Positions 35,606 to 44,126 of a stretch of DNA of 64,000 nt are shown in pieces. The translations under genes and the position numbers were made by a program. Position 1 is the first letter of the stretch, and each line of letters opens with the position of its first letter. The notes beneath the pieces were generated by a model. It was given only the letters and a program-made list of their open reading frames with translations, was not told the origin of the DNA and did not search any database. The stretch is from Wocania_A spongiicola (lineage in GTDB: Bacteria; Bacteroidota; Bacteroidia; Flavobacteriales; Flavobacteriaceae), in the NCBI RefSeq assembly GCF_023502325.1, contig NZ_JAMFLZ010000002.1, positions 124,001 through 188,000 of the forward strand, given 5' to 3'.

Positions 35606-35872
35606 TTATTTCCTATATAAAAAGTAATTAGTTACCAAGTTTATATACTCTTGCTTAGCTTCGTCTTCGGTAATGTTTTCTGTTTGGAATAAAGCATTGG
35701 TTTTGAATGCATTAATTATAGGTTTTTTGCTTCGTGGTTTCCCATAATCGTTAGTTGCTCTTTTGTAATAGGCATAAAGTTTTAATAATACATCAGCAGG
35801 AAAAGGCTCTGTATGTGCGTTAACTCGATTTACCGCATCTTGAAACTCTATGTCTAATTCATCATTACTCAT
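35606..35872 (-). CDS. Acyl-CoA-binding protein
   Basis: An 88-residue four-helix ACBP that carries long-chain acyl-CoA in the cytoplasm. Diagnostic features are FQDAVNRVNAHTEPFPADVLLKLYAYYKRAT (split: PADVLLKLYAYYKRAT holds the ligand Tyr/Lys), DYGKPRS in place of GDxxxxRPG, and the closing EYINLV. The start is the ATG at 35872, which overlaps the psd stop by 8 bases; a longer frame to 35902 would begin inside psd. It is the last gene of the phospholipid cluster, which fits a role in acyl supply. Confidence 0.9.
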   Translation of the reverse strand: MSNDELDIEFQDAVNRVNAHTEPFPADVLLKLYAYYKRATNDYGKPRSKKPIINAFKTNALFQTENITEDEAKQEYINLVTNYFLYRK

Positions 35873-36521
35873 TAACTTCTGCAATAATACTTTCGCCACC
35901 ACGTACTTTTTGGTTTAGCTCTACTTTTATTTTGGTATTTAATGGTAAAAATAAATCTACCCTCGACCCAAACTTTATAAACCCTGAATCTCCACCTTGT
36001 GTAGCTTTATCGTTTTGTTTTGCATAGTTAACAATACGTTTCGCTAAGGCTCCAGCAATTTGCCTGTATAACACTTTTCCGTACGTTTCGTTTTCTAAAA
36101 CTACTGTTGTCCGTTCGTTTTCTTCGCTTGCTTTAGGGTGCCATGCCACTAAATATTTACCTGAGTGGTATTTACTAAAAATAACATTACCGCTAATTGG
36201 GTAACGTGTTACATGAACATTTATTGGAGACATAAATACACTTACTTGTAGGCGCTTTTCTTTAAAGTATTCTTTTTCAAAAACTTCCTCAATAACAACA
36301 ACTTTGCCATCAACAGGAGAAAGTACTTGTTTATTATTTAAAACGGTATGACGTTTAGGGTTTCTAAAAAACTGAAGAATTAATATTAAGAAAGCCAGTA
36401 ATGCAATCAAAATAAGTGTTCGTAGCCATTGAATACTTATAAAGCTGTCTACTAGTAAAAATGATGCAACAATTATAACAAGTGTTACGAATATAATTTT
36501 ATAACCTTCTTTATGAAACAT
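35865..36521 (-). CDS. psd: Phosphatidylserine decarboxylase
   Basis: A 218-residue pyruvoyl enzyme of the short (PSD-A) form, making phosphatidylethanolamine. Two N-terminal TM helices are followed by SPVDGKVV, NVHVTRYPISG and the self-cleavage site FGSRVDLFLP (Gly-Ser, Ser becoming the pyruvoyl group). It overlaps cdsA by 11 bases and the ACBP gene by 8, so the cluster is one transcript: LUD gene, cdsA, psd, ACBP. Confidence 0.95.
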   Translation of the reverse strand: MFHKEGYKIIFVTLVIIVASFLLVDSFISIQWLRTLILIALLAFLILILQFFRNPKRHTVLNNKQVLSPVDGKVVVIEEVFEKEYFKEKRLQVSVFMSPINVHVTRYPISGNVIFSKYHSGKYLVAWHPKASEENERTTVVLENETYGKVLYRQIAGALAKRIVNYAKQNDKATQGGDSGFIKFGSRVDLFLPLNTKIKVELNQKVRGGESIIAEVNE

Positions 36522-37332
36522 ATTGTAAAATTCTTAAAAATAAATATATAAATGGTGCTGCAAAAATAATACTATCTAATCTATCTAGTAATCCGCCATG
36601 CCCTGGCATAATAATGCCACTGTCCTTTACTTGAGCTTGCCTTTTAAATTTCGACTCAATTAAATCGCCTATCGTTCCAAAAACACTAATAATAATGCTT
36701 AAAATCAACCAATTAGTAAAGTTTAATGTTTCTGTAAAGGTAGCAATAAAATAGCTTGCAATACAGGAAAAGAATAAGCCACCTAAGAAGCCTTCAACAG
36801 TTTTTTTTGGAGAAATTTTTTCGAATAGCTTTTGCTTTCCAAAGTTTTTACCAACTAAATAAGCAAACGAATCGTTTACCCAAACTAAAATAAAAGAGCC
36901 TAGTAATATATTTGGATTATAAGTGTGATGGTAGTTTGCTATTAATATTAAAAATACAAAAGCACTAGAAATATAAAAGGTTGTAAGAATAAATCGCTTA
37001 GAACTAAACAAAGGAATGGTTTTTTCTGAAAACAAATCTTTTATTAAAAAAAGTTCTACAAAAATGGTGATTACCATTAAAATTTGTGTGGCTTCATCCA
37101 AACCTTTATTGGTGTTTAAAACTAATTGCCAATAGCCAAAAACCATATAGAGTACAATAAATATAAAGTAGGGAACAATACTTTTTAACTGAATAAGTTT
37201 TTGAAATTCGCCAATAGAGATTAGTCCAAAAACAAAAAATAGAATAATTAAGGCATGCTCGTTAAATAAGCAGCCGATTAATAGTAAAACGTAAATCAAA
37301 CCAGATAAGGCTCGTATTAAAGTTTCCTTCAT
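36511..37332 (-). CDS. cdsA: Phosphatidate cytidylyltransferase
   Basis: A 273-residue inner-membrane enzyme making CDP-diacylglycerol. About eight TM helices are present, and the C-terminal signature is KDSGIIMPGHGGLLDRLDS (Asp residues bind Mg), preceded by SPKKTVEGFLGG. It abuts the LUD gene with no gap and overlaps psd. Full length. Confidence 0.96.
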   Translation of the reverse strand: MKETLIRALSGLIYVLLLIGCLFNEHALIILFFVFGLISIGEFQKLIQLKSIVPYFIFIVLYMVFGYWQLVLNTNKGLDEATQILMVITIFVELFLIKDLFSEKTIPLFSSKRFILTTFYISSAFVFLILIANYHHTYNPNILLGSFILVWVNDSFAYLVGKNFGKQKLFEKISPKKTVEGFLGGLFFSCIASYFIATFTETLNFTNWLILSIIISVFGTIGDLIESKFKRQAQVKDSGIIMPGHGGLLDRLDSIIFAAPFIYLFLRILQYVS

Positions 37333-37941
37333 CTATAAATCTTCTAAAAGGAGTAGGTATAGGTTTTTTGCACTACTGCCATAACTTAAAAAATCTTTGT
37401 CATCATCAGATTTAAAATGTTTTATAGCGGTAATATTTGTTGGAATTTTTTGTCTGTTTTTAGATTTAATACCACGTAAACCTTCTCCAATATTTTCAAC
37501 AATTTGACTTGTAGTAGCAAAAACAATAAAGTTTATTGGCAGTTCTGGAAGTTTCTTCTCGTATATTTGTTTTGATGAAATAAGTAAAGAACCGTCGTTA
37601 GCAATTAAGTTTTCGCAGGTGGTTAAGAAAAAGGTAGAGTCACTAATTTTTGTGGTGGTTTGTAAATTAGAGTTTTTAAATTTTTCTTTTAAATTCTCAT
37701 CTAGGAGAAGAGTTTTTTTATCATTCCACTTGTTTTCATCAATGATATTACCTAAGTTTTGGAAGATTTCATTCAAATCTTCGCAATACAAAAACTTACC
37801 GCCATTAGCTTTAAAGTTTATGGTAAACCTTTCGTCTATTGGTAGTTTTATTTCGGGCATATATTTGCCTCTATCATTGGATTTTAGCTCTTGCTGCGAA
37901 CTGTCAGACTTTGAACCAAAAATTTTTCTAAAAAGACTCAT
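37333..37941 (-). CDS. LUD-domain protein (LutC/YkgG-like)
   Basis: A 202-residue protein with the LUD fold (former DUF162) at about 60-200: STFFLTTCENLIANDGSLL, LPELPINFIVFATTSQIV and IGEGLRGIKSKNRQKIPTN. LutC takes part in lactate oxidation elsewhere, but this stand-alone version next to ftsH and cdsA is the usual Bacteroidota arrangement and its role is unknown. The N-terminal 40 residues are variable and basic. It follows ftsH after a hairpin terminator. Confidence 0.87.
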   Translation of the reverse strand: MSLFRKIFGSKSDSSQQELKSNDRGKYMPEIKLPIDERFTINFKANGGKFLYCEDLNEIFQNLGNIIDENKWNDKKTLLLDENLKEKFKNSNLQTTTKISDSTFFLTTCENLIANDGSLLISSKQIYEKKLPELPINFIVFATTSQIVENIGEGLRGIKSKNRQKIPTNITAIKHFKSDDDKDFLSYGSSAKNLYLLLLEDL

Positions 37942-37987
37942 TTAGATTGTTGCTATTAACTCAATTTTCATGGGTTTTATCAAATAT

Positions 37988-38028
37988 AAAAAATCTTAAA
38001 TTAACCATAGGCTTAATTTAAGATTTTT
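37988..38028. terminator. Hairpin terminator after ftsH
   Basis: A 14-bp stem (AAATCTTAAATTAA and its complement) with an 11-base loop and flanking A/T runs. It probably separates rsfS-ftsH from the LUD-cdsA-psd genes, at least in part. Confidence 0.8.
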
Positions 38029-38058
38029 ACTAAAAGCTTAACAAAATTTGTTATGAAT

Positions 38059-40011
38059 TTATTCTTCTTCTTCGGTAATCTTTCCTTTTTCTGCTTCTTC
38101 AGAGTTACTTTTTTCAAAAGGACGTTTACCAAATATCTTTTCAAGATTATCTTTAAAAATAACTTCTTTCTCAAGAAGAACTTCAGCAAGCTCTGTTAAT
38201 TTGTCTTTATTTTCTTCAAGTAATTTTAAAGCACGTTGGTATTGCTCTTCGATAATTGCAGAAATTTCTTTATCAATTAATTCTGCAGTTTGTTCACTAT
38301 AAGGTTTTGAAAAACCGTACTCACTTTGACCTGAAGAATCGTAATACGTTAAATTACCAATTTTATCACTAAGCCCATAAACTGTAACCATAGCTCTAGC
38401 TTGTTTGGTTACCTTTTCTAAATCACTTAAAGCACCAGTAGAAATTTTGTTAAAAATTACTTTTTCTGCTGCACGACCACCAAGAGCTGCACACATCTCG
38501 TCTAGCATTTGTTCAGGACGAACAATTAAACGCTCTTCGGGTAAATACCAAGCAGCACCTAGAGATCTTCCACGAGGAACAATTGTGACTTTAACTAGAG
38601 GAGCTGCATGTTCTAACATCCAACTTGTAACTGCATGACCAGCTTCATGAAAAGCAACTGCTCGCTTTTCGCTAGGTGTTATGATTTTATTTTTCTTTTC
38701 TAAGCCACCAATAATTCTATCAACAGCATCTAAAAAGTCTTGTTTATCTACTGCTTTTTTTCCATTTCTGGCAGCAATTAAAGCAGCTTCGTTACAAACG
38801 TTTGCAATATCAGCACCAGAAAATCCTGGTGTTTGTTTTGATAAAAAATCTAAATCTAAATTCTTAGCTTTTTTAAGAGGCCTTAAGTGAACTTCAAAAA
38901 TTTCTTTACGCTCTCTGACATCAGGAAGATCAACAAAAATTTGTCTATCAAAACGACCTGCACGCATAAGTGCTTTATCTAAAATATCTGCTCTATTGGT
39001 TGCAGCAATAACTATTACATTAGTATTAGTTCCAAAACCATCCATTTCTGTTAGAAGTTGATTTAGTGTGTTTTCACGTTCATCATTACTACCAGACATT
39101 GCGTTTTTACCTCTAGCACGACCAATGGCATCAATCTCATCAATAAATATAATTGAAGGTGATTTTTCTTTGGCTTGTTTGAATAAATCACGTACACGTG
39201 ATGCACCAACACCTACAAACATCTCAACAAAATCTGAACCTGATAAAGAAAAGAAAGGTACTTTAGCCTCACCGGCAACAGCTTTTGCTAGTAAGGTTTT
39301 ACCTGTTCCTGGAGGGCCTACAAGTAGAGCCCCTTTTGGTATTTTTCCACCTAGTGTTGTGTATTTTTCTGGGAATTTAAGAAAGTCTACAATTTCTTGA
39401 ACTTCCTCTTTAGCCCCTTCTAAACCTGCAACATCTTTAAAGCTCGTTTTAACTTCAGTGTTTTGATCGAATAATTTTGCTTTAGATTTTCCTATGTTAA
39501 AGATTTGGCCACCTGCACCTCCACCTGCGCCTCCAGACATACGACGCATAATAAATATCCAAACACCAATTAATAGAATAAAAGGTAAAATACCTAATAG
39601 AAAATCTCCCCAAACGTTTTCTTTAGTATCCCAACTAAGAATATCATATTTGTTAATGGCTTTTAAATCATTTTCAAAATTTTGAAGATCACCAATTTCA
39701 AATTTGTAATTAGGTAGCTTAGTTGCCGAAGGAATAAAAGTTTTTGGCTTAGAGCTTTTATGAATCTCTTTTTCTTGGGCTTCTTTTGTTAAGTATACTT
39801 GAGCAATACGCCTATTTATAATTTCTACTTTTTCAACATCATTATCTTCAGCATATTTAAAAAATTCAGAAGGTGTTATAGTTCCACCATCTTGATAACT
39901 ACCACTGCTAAATAATTGAAACCCTAAAAATATTGCTAATACAATACCGTAAATCCAATACGGGCTAAACTTAGGTTTTTTTTCTTTTATATTTTTTTTG
40001 TCGTTTGCCAT
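38059..40011 (-). CDS. ftsH: ATP-dependent zinc metalloprotease FtsH
   Basis: A 650-residue membrane-anchored AAA+ protease for quality control of membrane proteins. It has a TM helix at 18-37, a periplasmic domain, a second TM at about 137-155, Walker A GPPGTGKT (232-239), Walker B IIFIDEIDAIG, the SRH with arginine fingers (RAGRFDRQ), the zinc motif HEAGH (455-459), and a C-terminal acidic tail. A Gly-rich linker (SGGAGGGAGGQ) follows TM2. It lies 9 bases after rsfS. Confidence 0.98.
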   Translation of the reverse strand: MANDKKNIKEKKPKFSPYWIYGIVLAIFLGFQLFSSGSYQDGGTITPSEFFKYAEDNDVEKVEIINRRIAQVYLTKEAQEKEIHKSSKPKTFIPSATKLPNYKFEIGDLQNFENDLKAINKYDILSWDTKENVWGDFLLGILPFILLIGVWIFIMRRMSGGAGGGAGGQIFNIGKSKAKLFDQNTEVKTSFKDVAGLEGAKEEVQEIVDFLKFPEKYTTLGGKIPKGALLVGPPGTGKTLLAKAVAGEAKVPFFSLSGSDFVEMFVGVGASRVRDLFKQAKEKSPSIIFIDEIDAIGRARGKNAMSGSNDERENTLNQLLTEMDGFGTNTNVIVIAATNRADILDKALMRAGRFDRQIFVDLPDVRERKEIFEVHLRPLKKAKNLDLDFLSKQTPGFSGADIANVCNEAALIAARNGKKAVDKQDFLDAVDRIIGGLEKKNKIITPSEKRAVAFHEAGHAVTSWMLEHAAPLVKVTIVPRGRSLGAAWYLPEERLIVRPEQMLDEMCAALGGRAAEKVIFNKISTGALSDLEKVTKQARAMVTVYGLSDKIGNLTYYDSSGQSEYGFSKPYSEQTAELIDKEISAIIEEQYQRALKLLEENKDKLTELAEVLLEKEVIFKDNLEKIFGKRPFEKSNSEEAEKGKITEEEE

Positions 40012-40020
40012 TTGTTTCTT

Positions 40021-40392
40021 TTAGTAACTAGTTTCTATTACTGTTGTTTTTGCATCACCCCAAAGACTTTCAATATCATAATATTCTCGAATATGTTTTT
40101 GAAACACATGTACAACAACATTAACATAGTCTATTAATACCCATTCGGCATTATCTAAACCTTCGGTATGCCAAGGATTATCTTTAAGTTCTTTGCTTAC
40201 CTTTTTTTGTATCGAATTGACTATGGCGTTTACTTGAGTGTTTGAAGTTCCTTCACAAATTATAAAGTAATCACAAACCGTATTTTCAATATCTCTTAAA
40301 TCTAGAATACTAATCTCTTTACCTTTAACATCTTCAATGCCATTTATTATTACAGATATTAATTGGTCTGGGCTTATTTTTTCTTTCGCCAT
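40021..40392 (-). CDS. rsfS: Ribosomal silencing factor
   Basis: A 123-residue RsfS/Iojap protein that binds L14 on the large subunit and blocks subunit joining under starvation. Family hallmarks are ISILDLRDIENTVCDYFIICEGTSNTQV, seen as DYFIICEGTSNTQ, then EGLDNAEWVLIDY and VVHVF. It is the first gene of the rsfS-ftsH unit, with a TAACTTTG promoter box in the 93-base gap to divergent birA. Confidence 0.96.
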   Translation of the reverse strand: MAKEKISPDQLISVIINGIEDVKGKEISILDLRDIENTVCDYFIICEGTSNTQVNAIVNSIQKKVSKELKDNPWHTEGLDNAEWVLIDYVNVVVHVFQKHIREYYDIESLWGDAKTTVIETSY

Positions 40393-40411
40393 TAATTTTA
40401 TTTAATTTGTG

Positions 40412-40419
40412 CAAAGTTA
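40412..40419 (-). promoter_or_regulatory. Promoter -7 box for rsfS-ftsH
   Basis: TAACTTTG followed by CAC on the minus strand, 19 bases before the ATG; a perfect TAnnTTTG. Confidence 0.55.
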
Positions 40420-40485
40420 TTATTTTTTTAGTTCTTTATACTTTAAAATAATCATAAGATTTTAAAGGTTTAAAATAACTTGTAA

Positions 40486-41214
40486 ATGCGTATAATCAAA
40501 CTTAATGCCATCGATTCTACAAATTCTTTTTTAAAAGAGATGATTTGTAATGAAACCGTGGCCGATTATACCATTGTTGTTGCAGAACATCAAACTAATG
40601 GCCGTGGCCAAATGGGGACTAATTGGGACTCGGACAAGGGGAGAAACCTTATGTTTAGCTTATTTAAAGATTTGAGTATACATGTTGTTGAATTTCCTTT
40701 TTACATTAGCATGGCTATTTCTTTGGCTATTTTAAAGGCTTTAAAAACATTAAATATTCCTGATTTGCATATTAAATGGCCTAACGACATTTTGTCAGCA
40801 GACAAGAAGATTTGTGGAATTTTGATTGAAAATGTCATAAAAAACAAGCTTAACTCTACAATAATTGGAATTGGGATTAATGTTAACCAAACAGAATTTA
40901 TTAACCTCCCTAGAGCATCGTCTTTAAAAAACATAACTGGGGTTCATTATAATTTAGATGAGATTTTGCGAAGCATTATAAAACATACTAAATCATATTC
41001 TAATCTTTTACAACAAGGCAAATATGATGCTGTTAAAAATGAATATGAAGCCAATTTATTTAGAAAAAATAAACCTTCAACTTTTAAGAATGTTGAAGGA
41101 GATTTATTTTCTGGTTTTATAATAGGTGTTACCAAATATGGTAAGCTGCAAGTGCTTTTAGAAGATGAAATTGTTAAAAAATTTGACCTAAAAGAAATTA
41201 CTTTAATGTACTAA
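40486..41214 (+). CDS. birA: Biotin--[acetyl-CoA carboxylase] ligase
   Basis: A 242-residue biotin protein ligase without the N-terminal DNA-binding domain, so it is an enzyme only. It has GRGQMGTNWDSDKGRN (biotinyl-AMP loop), KWPNDILSADKKICGILIE and GIGINVNQTEF, with a C-terminal SH3-like domain. It is divergent from rsfS, and its last 4 bases overlap the convergent SRPBCC gene. Confidence 0.95.
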   Translation: MRIIKLNAIDSTNSFLKEMICNETVADYTIVVAEHQTNGRGQMGTNWDSDKGRNLMFSLFKDLSIHVVEFPFYISMAISLAILKALKTLNIPDLHIKWPNDILSADKKICGILIENVIKNKLNSTIIGIGINVNQTEFINLPRASSLKNITGVHYNLDEILRSIIKHTKSYSNLLQQGKYDAVKNEYEANLFRKNKPSTFKNVEGDLFSGFIIGVTKYGKLQVLLEDEIVKKFDLKEITLMY

Positions 41215-41606
41215 ATAGCATTTGGAATACTTGTGGCAAGGGTTTCAATAAATTTACTAATAGGCCCTTTAATCATCATAGCCATCATAGGGTTAAAGTC
41301 GCCAGTAAATTCTAATTGTACTTCGCTAGAGCCATTTTCGGTTTCAGTAATATTTCCAATTAGAGAAAAATCTAATTTACCACCAGCAGCTCCTAGTGTA
41401 ATTTTATTAGGTGCCACGGCTTCTTTCTTTTTAAGTATTATTTCTGGCATACCTTTTAAAGCAAAAAGAAACTTATCATTCTCTAAAACTTCAAATTTAC
41501 TTATGTTTTCGGGCATTAATGTTTCAAAATTTTTAACATCAGATAAAAAATCAAATACTTCTTGAGGTGATTTACTAACGCTAATTTTAGGTGATTCTAA
41601 ATTCAT
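41211..41606 (-). CDS. SRPBCC/START-like fold protein
   Basis: A 131-residue helix-grip protein of the SRPBCC superfamily (SKSPQEVFDFLSDVKNFETLMPE, then the beta strands and a long C-terminal helix MMAMMIKGPISKFIETLA). Ligand unknown. It follows pyrE by 25 bases, an arrangement I associate with flavobacterial genomes, and probably shares its transcript. Confidence 0.85.
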   Translation of the reverse strand: MNLESPKISVSKSPQEVFDFLSDVKNFETLMPENISKFEVLENDKFLFALKGMPEIILKKKEAVAPNKITLGAAGGKLDFSLIGNITETENGSSEVQLEFTGDFNPMMAMMIKGPISKFIETLATSIPNAI

Positions 41607-41631
41607 AATTAATTATTTTTAATGAGATATA

Positions 41632-42276
41632 TCAATTAGCGTTCCATTCACTCGGGTTGGAATTCCATTCAGACAAAGTTTCCAGTTCTTTTTGCGATAT
41701 ATAATTTGTTTCTAAAGCCTGTTCAAGTAAACTTTCGTAATTACTTAAAGTATGTAGATTTACATTTTCTTTTTTAAAATTTTCTGTTGCAATATCAAAA
41801 CCATAAGTAAAAATGGCTATCATACCTTTTACGTTAATATTGGCTTCTTTTAAAGCTCTTACAGCATTTAAACTACTTTTACCCGTACTAATTAAATCTT
41901 CTACAACTACAACATTTTGCCCGCTTTCAATGAAGCCTTCTATTTGGTTTTTGCGTCCATGCCCCTTGGCATCTGGTCTAACATATATAAAAGGTAAACC
42001 CATGTATTCTGCAACTAACATACCTATACCTATAGCACCAGTTGCTACGCCGGCAATTACATCGGGTTTGCCATATTGTTTTTCAATTTGTTTGCCCATT
42101 ACCTCTCGTATATAGTTTCGAATAGGTGGGAAAGATAATATTATTCTGTTATCACAATAAATGGGTGATTTCCATCCAGAAGCCCATGTGAAAGGCTCTT
42201 TAGGGCTTAATTTTATAGCGTTAACTTGTAATAAAACTTCAGCGGTTTTTCTAGCGGTATTTTTGTTAAAAATCAT
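41632..42276 (-). CDS. pyrE: Orotate phosphoribosyltransferase
   Basis: A 214-residue enzyme of pyrimidine synthesis making OMP from orotate and PRPP. The PRPP loop is VVVVEDLISTGKSSLNAV, with FTWASGWKSPIYCDNR near the N-terminus and DAKGHGRKNQIEG as the flexible catalytic loop. I set the start at the ATG at 42276 rather than 42348: a TAATTTTG promoter box lies at 42282-42289, so transcription should begin at or very near this ATG, and the extra 24 residues would lie in the promoter. Confidence 0.95.
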   Translation of the reverse strand: MIFNKNTARKTAEVLLQVNAIKLSPKEPFTWASGWKSPIYCDNRIILSFPPIRNYIREVMGKQIEKQYGKPDVIAGVATGAIGIGMLVAEYMGLPFIYVRPDAKGHGRKNQIEGFIESGQNVVVVEDLISTGKSSLNAVRALKEANINVKGMIAIFTYGFDIATENFKKENVNLHTLSNYESLLEQALETNYISQKELETLSEWNSNPSEWNAN

Positions 42277-42281
42277 AAAAG

Positions 42282-42289
42282 CAAAATTA
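42282..42289 (-). promoter_or_regulatory. Promoter -7 box for pyrE, nearly leaderless
   Basis: TAATTTTG on the minus strand, only 5 bases before the chosen ATG, implying a leaderless or almost leaderless mRNA. Confidence 0.45.
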
Positions 42290-42390
42290 CACATAAATTT
42301 ATTTCTATTTAGCTGAAGATTGATGAATAAAATTATTTTTTTTAACAATAGTTAAAATGTGTTTAAAAATGATATTTTTACCAAAACGAA

Positions 42391-42990
42391 ATGGTTAAGC
42401 AAACTTATATGCAAAAAATTTTTGTTAATGATAAACCTATTATTTTAACGACTAAAGTTGAAAAAGAAGAAGGCTTTAAAAATTATTTGCTTAAAACTGT
42501 AGATTTAGCTAAAGTTATTAGAACTCTAAACAGAACAAAACTAAAAGAGGCTAGACTTATAGGGAAAAAGGAAAAAAAGTTACTTAAAAAGTTTCTTAAA
42601 AAGCTGCCAAATGTGGTTGCAGGTGGAGGAAAAGTATATAATGACGATGGAGATATTTTATTTATTTATAGAAATGATAAATGGGACTTACCTAAAGGAA
42701 AAACCGAAGGTAACGAAACTATAGAAAGAACAGCTATTAGAGAAGTTACTGAAGAAACAGGTGTTGGTGGATTAAAAATTACAAAGCCTTTAGAAACTAC
42801 GTACCATATTTTTAAGCGTAATGGGAGATATAAAATAAAGATAACTTATTGGTTTGAAATGAAAACAAGTTTTAAAGGAAAGCTTTATCCACAAGAAAAT
42901 GAAGGCATTAGTAAAGTTGAATGGCTTAATAAAGAACAAACAAAAAAAGCACTAAAGAATAGTTATGCCAATATTAAAGCTTTGGTTTAG
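42391..42990 (+). CDS. Nudix hydrolase with N-terminal extension
   Basis: A 199-residue protein. The Nudix box GX5EX7REUXEEXGU is complete at residues 103-125 (GKTEGNE...REVTEETGV). Residues 1-70 form a lysine-rich extension (KEKKLLKKFLKKLP) of unknown role. The substrate cannot be read from the sequence; the subgroup resembles Ap4A/diphosphoinositol-type or house-cleaning hydrolases. The Met at residue 7 (42409) is an alternative start. Confidence 0.92.
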   Translation: MVKQTYMQKIFVNDKPIILTTKVEKEEGFKNYLLKTVDLAKVIRTLNRTKLKEARLIGKKEKKLLKKFLKKLPNVVAGGGKVYNDDGDILFIYRNDKWDLPKGKTEGNETIERTAIREVTEETGVGGLKITKPLETTYHIFKRNGRYKIKITYWFEMKTSFKGKLYPQENEGISKVEWLNKEQTKKALKNSYANIKALV

Positions 42991-43020
42991 GGTTTATAGG
43001 TAGCTTAATATTTTCGTGAT

Positions 43021-43072
43021 TTGAAATAGTGATAGGCAGCCAGCTATGATTTCCGATGAGGGAGCAGATTAA
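43021..43072. repeat. Degenerate 3' element after the lipoprotein gene
   Basis: It contains GCTATGATTTC (43043-43053), identical to 54919-54929 in the 3' hairpin element of the 55041-55670 gene, in the same position relative to a minus-strand gene. The rest is too diverged to align by eye. Confidence 0.4.
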
Positions 43073-43089
43073 TTAATTTTAAAAGTAAT

Positions 43090-44016
43090 TTAATCAAAAA
43101 AGCCTCTTGATTTGAGAATGGTCAATTTTTTCATTTCAAATAACTCATCTAAATAATTTCCGTAGAGAGCGATAACTTCGCCATTATCAATTTTATAATA
43201 AGGCTCAGGATATCTTTTTTTTAGCCATTCAATTGAATCATTATTTGTGTACTCAAAAATAACAGGGTTTTCAAATTCAATTTTTTTTGGACTTATAGGG
43301 AAACCTTGTTCAGAATATCTATAATCATCATTGAAATAAGGAGAAGCCCATTTTCCGTTTTTTGTTTTATAAATATCTTGATATTGATATTTTTCATGGA
43401 TGAAAATATCACAGTGTTTTGAAACAAATAAAAGAATATTTTCATAACTTTTGAATTTCGGCCAACCATAATGATCGAAAACGGAAAAGATAATAGTATC
43501 TTCTTGAATATTTCCATATACATTCTCAATAACCTTATACTTTGCTATGAAATGATGATTGAAAATTACTTGATCGCAATAAGGCTCGGGAGGTTTATGT
43601 TCTAGACTTATCTTTTTTGCAGCAAACGCAAAAAGTATAGGATCTTTGTCACACTTAAACTCCCAATTACATGATTTTAATTCAATTAGTTTGTCTTTTC
43701 TTTTTAAATAATCAGAAACTAATATTGATTGAGGAATATGATTAAAAGATTTGAAATAAATAGAGTCACTTGGAAATGCTAATAGAGAAAAAAAACCATC
43801 ATTATCTGCTGATGCAATGTTTTCATGAAAAATTACTAAGCTGTCAATTTTTTTTGTTTTTTCATCATGTCTAGATACAATAAGTGTATCAATTGTAGAA
43901 ATCAGAATATGAGCTTTCTTGTCTGATAATACAATTCCTTCTATGAGTACCTGTTCTTCATTACAACTGAAACTTATAATGGATAGAAAAAGGATTAATA
44001 AAATGTGTTTAGCCAT
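43090..44016 (-). CDS. Lipoprotein of unknown function
   Basis: A 308-residue lipoprotein with the signal MAKHILLILFLSIISFSC. The mature part is not recognised. It has a paired cysteine region (LKSCNWEFKCDKDP, and YCDQVIF) and many aromatic residues, and a middle segment (VIENVYGNIQEDTIIFSV...) of the kind that follows stress-related extracellular domains. Start at the ATG at 44016; the open frame from a TTG at 44028 adds four residues. It stands alone with a cassette-like promoter upstream and a degenerate 3' element. Confidence 0.75.
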   Translation of the reverse strand: MAKHILLILFLSIISFSCNEEQVLIEGIVLSDKKAHILISTIDTLIVSRHDEKTKKIDSLVIFHENIASADNDGFFSLLAFPSDSIYFKSFNHIPQSILVSDYLKRKDKLIELKSCNWEFKCDKDPILFAFAAKKISLEHKPPEPYCDQVIFNHHFIAKYKVIENVYGNIQEDTIIFSVFDHYGWPKFKSYENILLFVSKHCDIFIHEKYQYQDIYKTKNGKWASPYFNDDYRYSEQGFPISPKKIEFENPVIFEYTNNDSIEWLKKRYPEPYYKIDNGEVIALYGNYLDELFEMKKLTILKSRGFFD

Positions 44017-44088
44017 AGCTTTTTTCAAATTACTGATAATGTTTTATCGACATAAAACTGTTTAAAGCCTTATATCAGTAATTAAAAA

Positions 44089-44116
44089 CAAAGTTATCAT
44101 TATTTTACAAAGTCAA
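44089..44116 (-). promoter_or_regulatory. Promoter module (lipoprotein gene)
   Basis: On the minus strand it reads TTG-N17-TAACTTTG, with ACTTTGTAAAA in the spacer as in the modules at 55752 and 63376. Downstream, GATATAAG and TAAAACATT also recur. Confidence 0.6.
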
Positions 44117-44126
44117 ATTTTAAAAC

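Noticed and set aside
39068..39400. 110-codon open frame antisense to ftsH
   Set aside because: It runs across the AAA+ core of FtsH and its composition mirrors that gene; no independent start signals.
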